The notes below the pieces were generated by a model. It was not told the DNA's origin, did not search any database, and saw only the letters and a program-made list of their open reading frames with translations. A DNA stretch of 49,547 nucleotides from Candidatus Pacearchaeota archaeon (GTDB lineage Archaea; Nanobdellota; Nanobdellia; Pacearchaeales; UBA284). Position 1 is the first letter of the stretch. Each line of letters opens with the position of its first letter. The stretch is from positions 1-49,547 of the forward strand of contig JAPLYB010000033.1 of the NCBI GenBank assembly GCA_026395795.1. Direction: 5' to 3'. Below, piece after piece: positions 46,751-49,547 of this stretch. The position numbers and the translations under genes were made by a program.

Positions 46751-47440
46751 ATGACATTAGACAAAGAACAAGCAGAACAAGTTAGAAAACAACTTCTTGC
46801 ACAAATCGCAAAACTTCCAAAAGAACAGCAAGGAGATTTAAAAGAACAAATTGAAGAAGCAACGCCTTCAGAACTTGAAGAATTTATAAAACAATCCCAA
46901 GGCAAAGGAGAAGGGGGAAAATGTATTTTCTGTGAGATAATAGCCGGAAAGATTGATTCAGTAAAAGTTTATGAAGATAATGATATCGTTGCAGTAATGG
47001 AGATAATGCCAGCAAGCAAGGGCCATATTCTTGTTATCCCAAGACAACACTTCCAATTTATTCAAGAAATTCCAGAAAAGGTCCTGAATAAATTATTTTA
47101 TTTTGTTAAAGTTACAACCCCTCTTTTAACCAAGATACTAGATGCAAAAGCAGTTAGTATATACATCCCTCAAGGAGTTTTAGCAGGACAACGGATTCAA
47201 CATTTTGTTATAAACCTAATTCCAAGATATGAGAGTGATGGTCTTGTTTTTGATTGGGAGCATAAGAAGACAGATACAAAGAATCTAGAAGAAATTGCAG
47301 AGAAAATAAGGAATTCAACTCAAGTAGAAGTAAGAAAAGGGATTGCAGAAGAACAAGAAAAATACGAAAAACAAAAAAAAGTAGCGATAGAAAGCGAAGC
47401 TGACAAGATTGTTAAAAGAAAAGGCAAACGTATGCCGTGA
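46751..47440 (+). CDS. HIT-like protein with degenerate His triad
   Basis: CIFCEIIAGKIDSVKVYEDNDIVAVMEIMPASKGHILVIPRQH...GQRIQHFVINLIPRY. Confidence 0.8.
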   Translation: MTLDKEQAEQVRKQLLAQIAKLPKEQQGDLKEQIEEATPSELEEFIKQSQGKGEGGKCIFCEIIAGKIDSVKVYEDNDIVAVMEIMPASKGHILVIPRQHFQFIQEIPEKVLNKLFYFVKVTTPLLTKILDAKAVSIYIPQGVLAGQRIQHFVINLIPRYESDGLVFDWEHKKTDTKNLEEIAEKIRNSTQVEVRKGIAEEQEKYEKQKKVAIESEADKIVKRKGKRMP

Positions 47441-47448
47441 TTCCTGCT

Positions 47449-48357
47449 TTAAACCAAGATTTCAAGAATTCTGATAAGCAAATTTCCTAAAAGAAGGCTA
47501 ACAATAAGAGAAATTAAAAAAACTGGGACAAATGGCAATCCATCTTTAATTAAAACTTTTTTTCCAGATTTTTTAATTAAGCTGATATCTTCCTTAGAAA
47601 GGCCATCAGCGCTTGGATTGATAATCTTCTTGTTAATTTTCACACTCTTCACAAGCCAATCTCCTTCAGTTAATTCTTTCCAAGATTTCATTTTTATTAG
47701 ACATGAATTTTCAACGCTTCTAACAAAGATGTAGAGATAGGGAAAGATTAATACGAAAACGCCAAGGACAAGCAGCATCTGATTAATTTGATTATAAAAG
47801 GCCATAACAAGCAGCACTAATCCTAAAACTAAGAACACAATCCTTAATGTCTTCTTTTCTTTGCTTATTTCAGAAAAAGTCTTAACAAATCTTTCTTTAT
47901 TCAAAAATGCAAGCACGAATGAATAAACCAAGCTGTATACAAGCCCAACAAACAAACAATTAACAATAAAGTCGAAGATAAAAAGATTCTTAGTAAAAAA
48001 TGAGCTGATTCCCAAAAGATAGATGCCATAATTAAAATTCAAAAAACTTGGGGCAGTTGCAAATGCACAAGCCAAACCAATCAACAACTTAGCATCTGCT
48101 CCACCAAGAGCTTTTCCGTAATAAAGTAAGCTTGCTATGATAAAAGCAACAACTCCATAAATTAAAGCGTAGACAAAATATGTCCAACTTCCAGTTAAAA
48201 TCCATATCAAAACCCTTAAAGCAAGCATAACAGCAAGAAAAGAGAAGACAAGCCAATTAGCGACTTCTCTCTTTTTTATATCAGTGATTGATGCAGCAAC
48301 CAGCACAATCAGAGAAGTTACAATAATGAACACATCGCCTACAAAAATTAGATTCAT
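47449..48357 (-). CDS. Archaeal prepilin peptidase (A24)
   Basis: SITDIKKREVANWL...GGADAKLLIGLA two-Asp signature, multi-TM. Confidence 0.8.
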   Translation of the reverse strand: MNLIFVGDVFIIVTSLIVLVAASITDIKKREVANWLVFSFLAVMLALRVLIWILTGSWTYFVYALIYGVVAFIIASLLYYGKALGGADAKLLIGLACAFATAPSFLNFNYGIYLLGISSFFTKNLFIFDFIVNCLFVGLVYSLVYSFVLAFLNKERFVKTFSEISKEKKTLRIVFLVLGLVLLVMAFYNQINQMLLVLGVFVLIFPYLYIFVRSVENSCLIKMKSWKELTEGDWLVKSVKINKKIINPSADGLSKEDISLIKKSGKKVLIKDGLPFVPVFLISLIVSLLLGNLLIRILEILV

Positions 48358-48473
48358 TTTTTATTTTGATAGGGCTCTTTCATGTCCACCCCGTTTATAC
48401 ACTCTTTCCTTCCTCTTTTTTCTCGAGTTCTTCTTGCTTTTTCTTTGTTCTCCACAAACATAATCATTCATTT

Positions 48474-48992
48474 TTACCCCTTTGCTTTAGATATTACATC
48501 AGCAATAACTTTGTTATATTCCTTTGCAACTTCTGCATCTGCTTCTTCTTTAAGTTTTTTTAGTTCTTTATCTTTTCCAATCTTTCTATTGACAAGCCAC
48601 TCAAATAAGTATGTTCCAAAAAAGAGGAGAATATTTATTGCTAATGCAATAATAAAACTTAAAGAATAAAAGAAAGATTCAATTTTTCCTATCATTCCAG
48701 TCACTGCCCCGACTATAGATATTCCAATTCCTAAAACCCAAGCAATCCAAGGAGAAAATCCAGAAAAATCCTTTATTATCTTAGAAATTGCGATAAAAAA
48801 CAATACAAAAAAGAGGATGCATAGTATCATGATTTGCCAATTAGAAGAGGACAAAGTAAAAAAAGAGTTTATTGCGCTGATTACCTGATCTCCCCCTTCT
48901 ATATTGTATGTAGCTGCACTTACTATCGGAAGGATAATAGAAGTGAATAGCAGTACTAAAAACACAAACCTGGAATGAATTCCTCTTTTCAT
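48474..48992 (-). CDS. Hypothetical membrane protein
   Basis: Signal peptide and 3 TMs. Confidence 0.5.
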   Translation of the reverse strand: MKRGIHSRFVFLVLLFTSIILPIVSAATYNIEGGDQVISAINSFFTLSSSNWQIMILCILFFVLFFIAISKIIKDFSGFSPWIAWVLGIGISIVGAVTGMIGKIESFFYSLSFIIALAINILLFFGTYLFEWLVNRKIGKDKELKKLKEEADAEVAKEYNKVIADVISKAKG

Positions 48993-49041
48993 ATTTTAGT
49001 TTAGTACTTTATTTTTATAAATCTATCTCCCCCCTTAGAAT

Positions 49042-49356
49042 TTATCTTCTTCTTTTTGCCCCAAATATGAAAGACACGAAAGCAATGATAATTAAAACAA
49101 ATACAACAACCATAAACCCCGCGGCACCAAATGCATAAACAAAATGCATTGCCTTTGTTGTTAAACCAGAGAAAACAGCCATCATTGCAATCGCTAATGC
49201 AATAATAATTGATGCTCCTTTATTGAACTTTGCAACATTCAGTATGATATCAAAAACAACAAAGAAGATGATGGCGAAAATAGCAAGAGCAATCAAAAGT
49301 TCATTTGTACTAGAAGTAAACAATTCAAACACTTGATTAAAAATTGCCCACGCCAT
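49042..49356 (-). CDS. Hypothetical small membrane protein
   Basis: 104 aa, 3 TMs, RRR C-terminus. Confidence 0.5.
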   Translation of the reverse strand: MAWAIFNQVFELFTSSTNELLIALAIFAIIFFVVFDIILNVAKFNKGASIIIALAIAMMAVFSGLTTKAMHFVYAFGAAGFMVVVFVLIIIAFVSFIFGAKRRR

Positions 49357-49418
49357 CTTTTTGTATTATTCAAAAGAGAAAAGAGTTTTTAAGTTTAGCG
49401 CTTTATCGATACTGTATA

Positions 49419-49547
49419 CTAATCATCAGTTCTCTCGTTAGCCAAATATCTCGCCAATCCCAAAATCTTGTTTCTGCCTAGTGGCAGAAAGATGTCTGCC
49501 ATTTCTGCCGGAGTTTTGTCTTTTAATTCTTGGTGTGGATTTACAAA
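49419..49547 (-). mobile_element. C-terminus of a truncated DDE-type transposase/integrase (off right edge)
   Basis: FVNPHQELKDKTPAEMADIFLPLGRNKILGLARYLANERTDD*; resembles the (N/R)PHxxLxxKTPAE tail of DDE transposases. Confidence 0.6.

Noticed and set aside
1-49547. CRISPR array or rRNA operon
   Set aside because: No regularly spaced identical repeats and no rRNA-like sequence seen.

Overview
AT-rich archaeal chromosomal window. Gene content (TBP, MCM, EF-2, aIF1A, aIF2-beta, S7, S12, S19e, S28e, L7Ae, L24e, L31e, L39e, PDCD5, Kae1, Cbf5/TruB) together with many very small proteins and lineage-style surface proteins suggests a DPANN archaeon (Woesearchaeota/Pacearchaeota-like; inference only). 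About 60 plausible CDSs, two tRNAs (Ile-GAT and Asn-GTT), one unlisted 42-aa small-protein gene, and a truncated transposase C-terminus at the right edge. Three signals stand out. (1) A dispersed family of intergenic double hairpins, architecture ATGC-T-stem1-GCATGC-stem2-A-GCAT, in which stem sequences differ between copies but pairing is kept, including the closing quartets (ATGC/GCAT, ACGC/GCGT, GTGC/GCAC, ACAC/GTGT). Most copies lie just upstream of start codons of core genes, and one copy is nested inside another upstream of rps28e. (2) A cysteinyl-tRNA synthetase gene broken into two ORFs by a NUMOD3-like/PD-(D/E)xK putative homing endonuclease, with translationally overlapping ORFs, resembling a gene-in-pieces. 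(3) A RelE-type toxin-antitoxin cassette bracketed by near-identical direct repeats. No CRISPR array or rRNA was seen.
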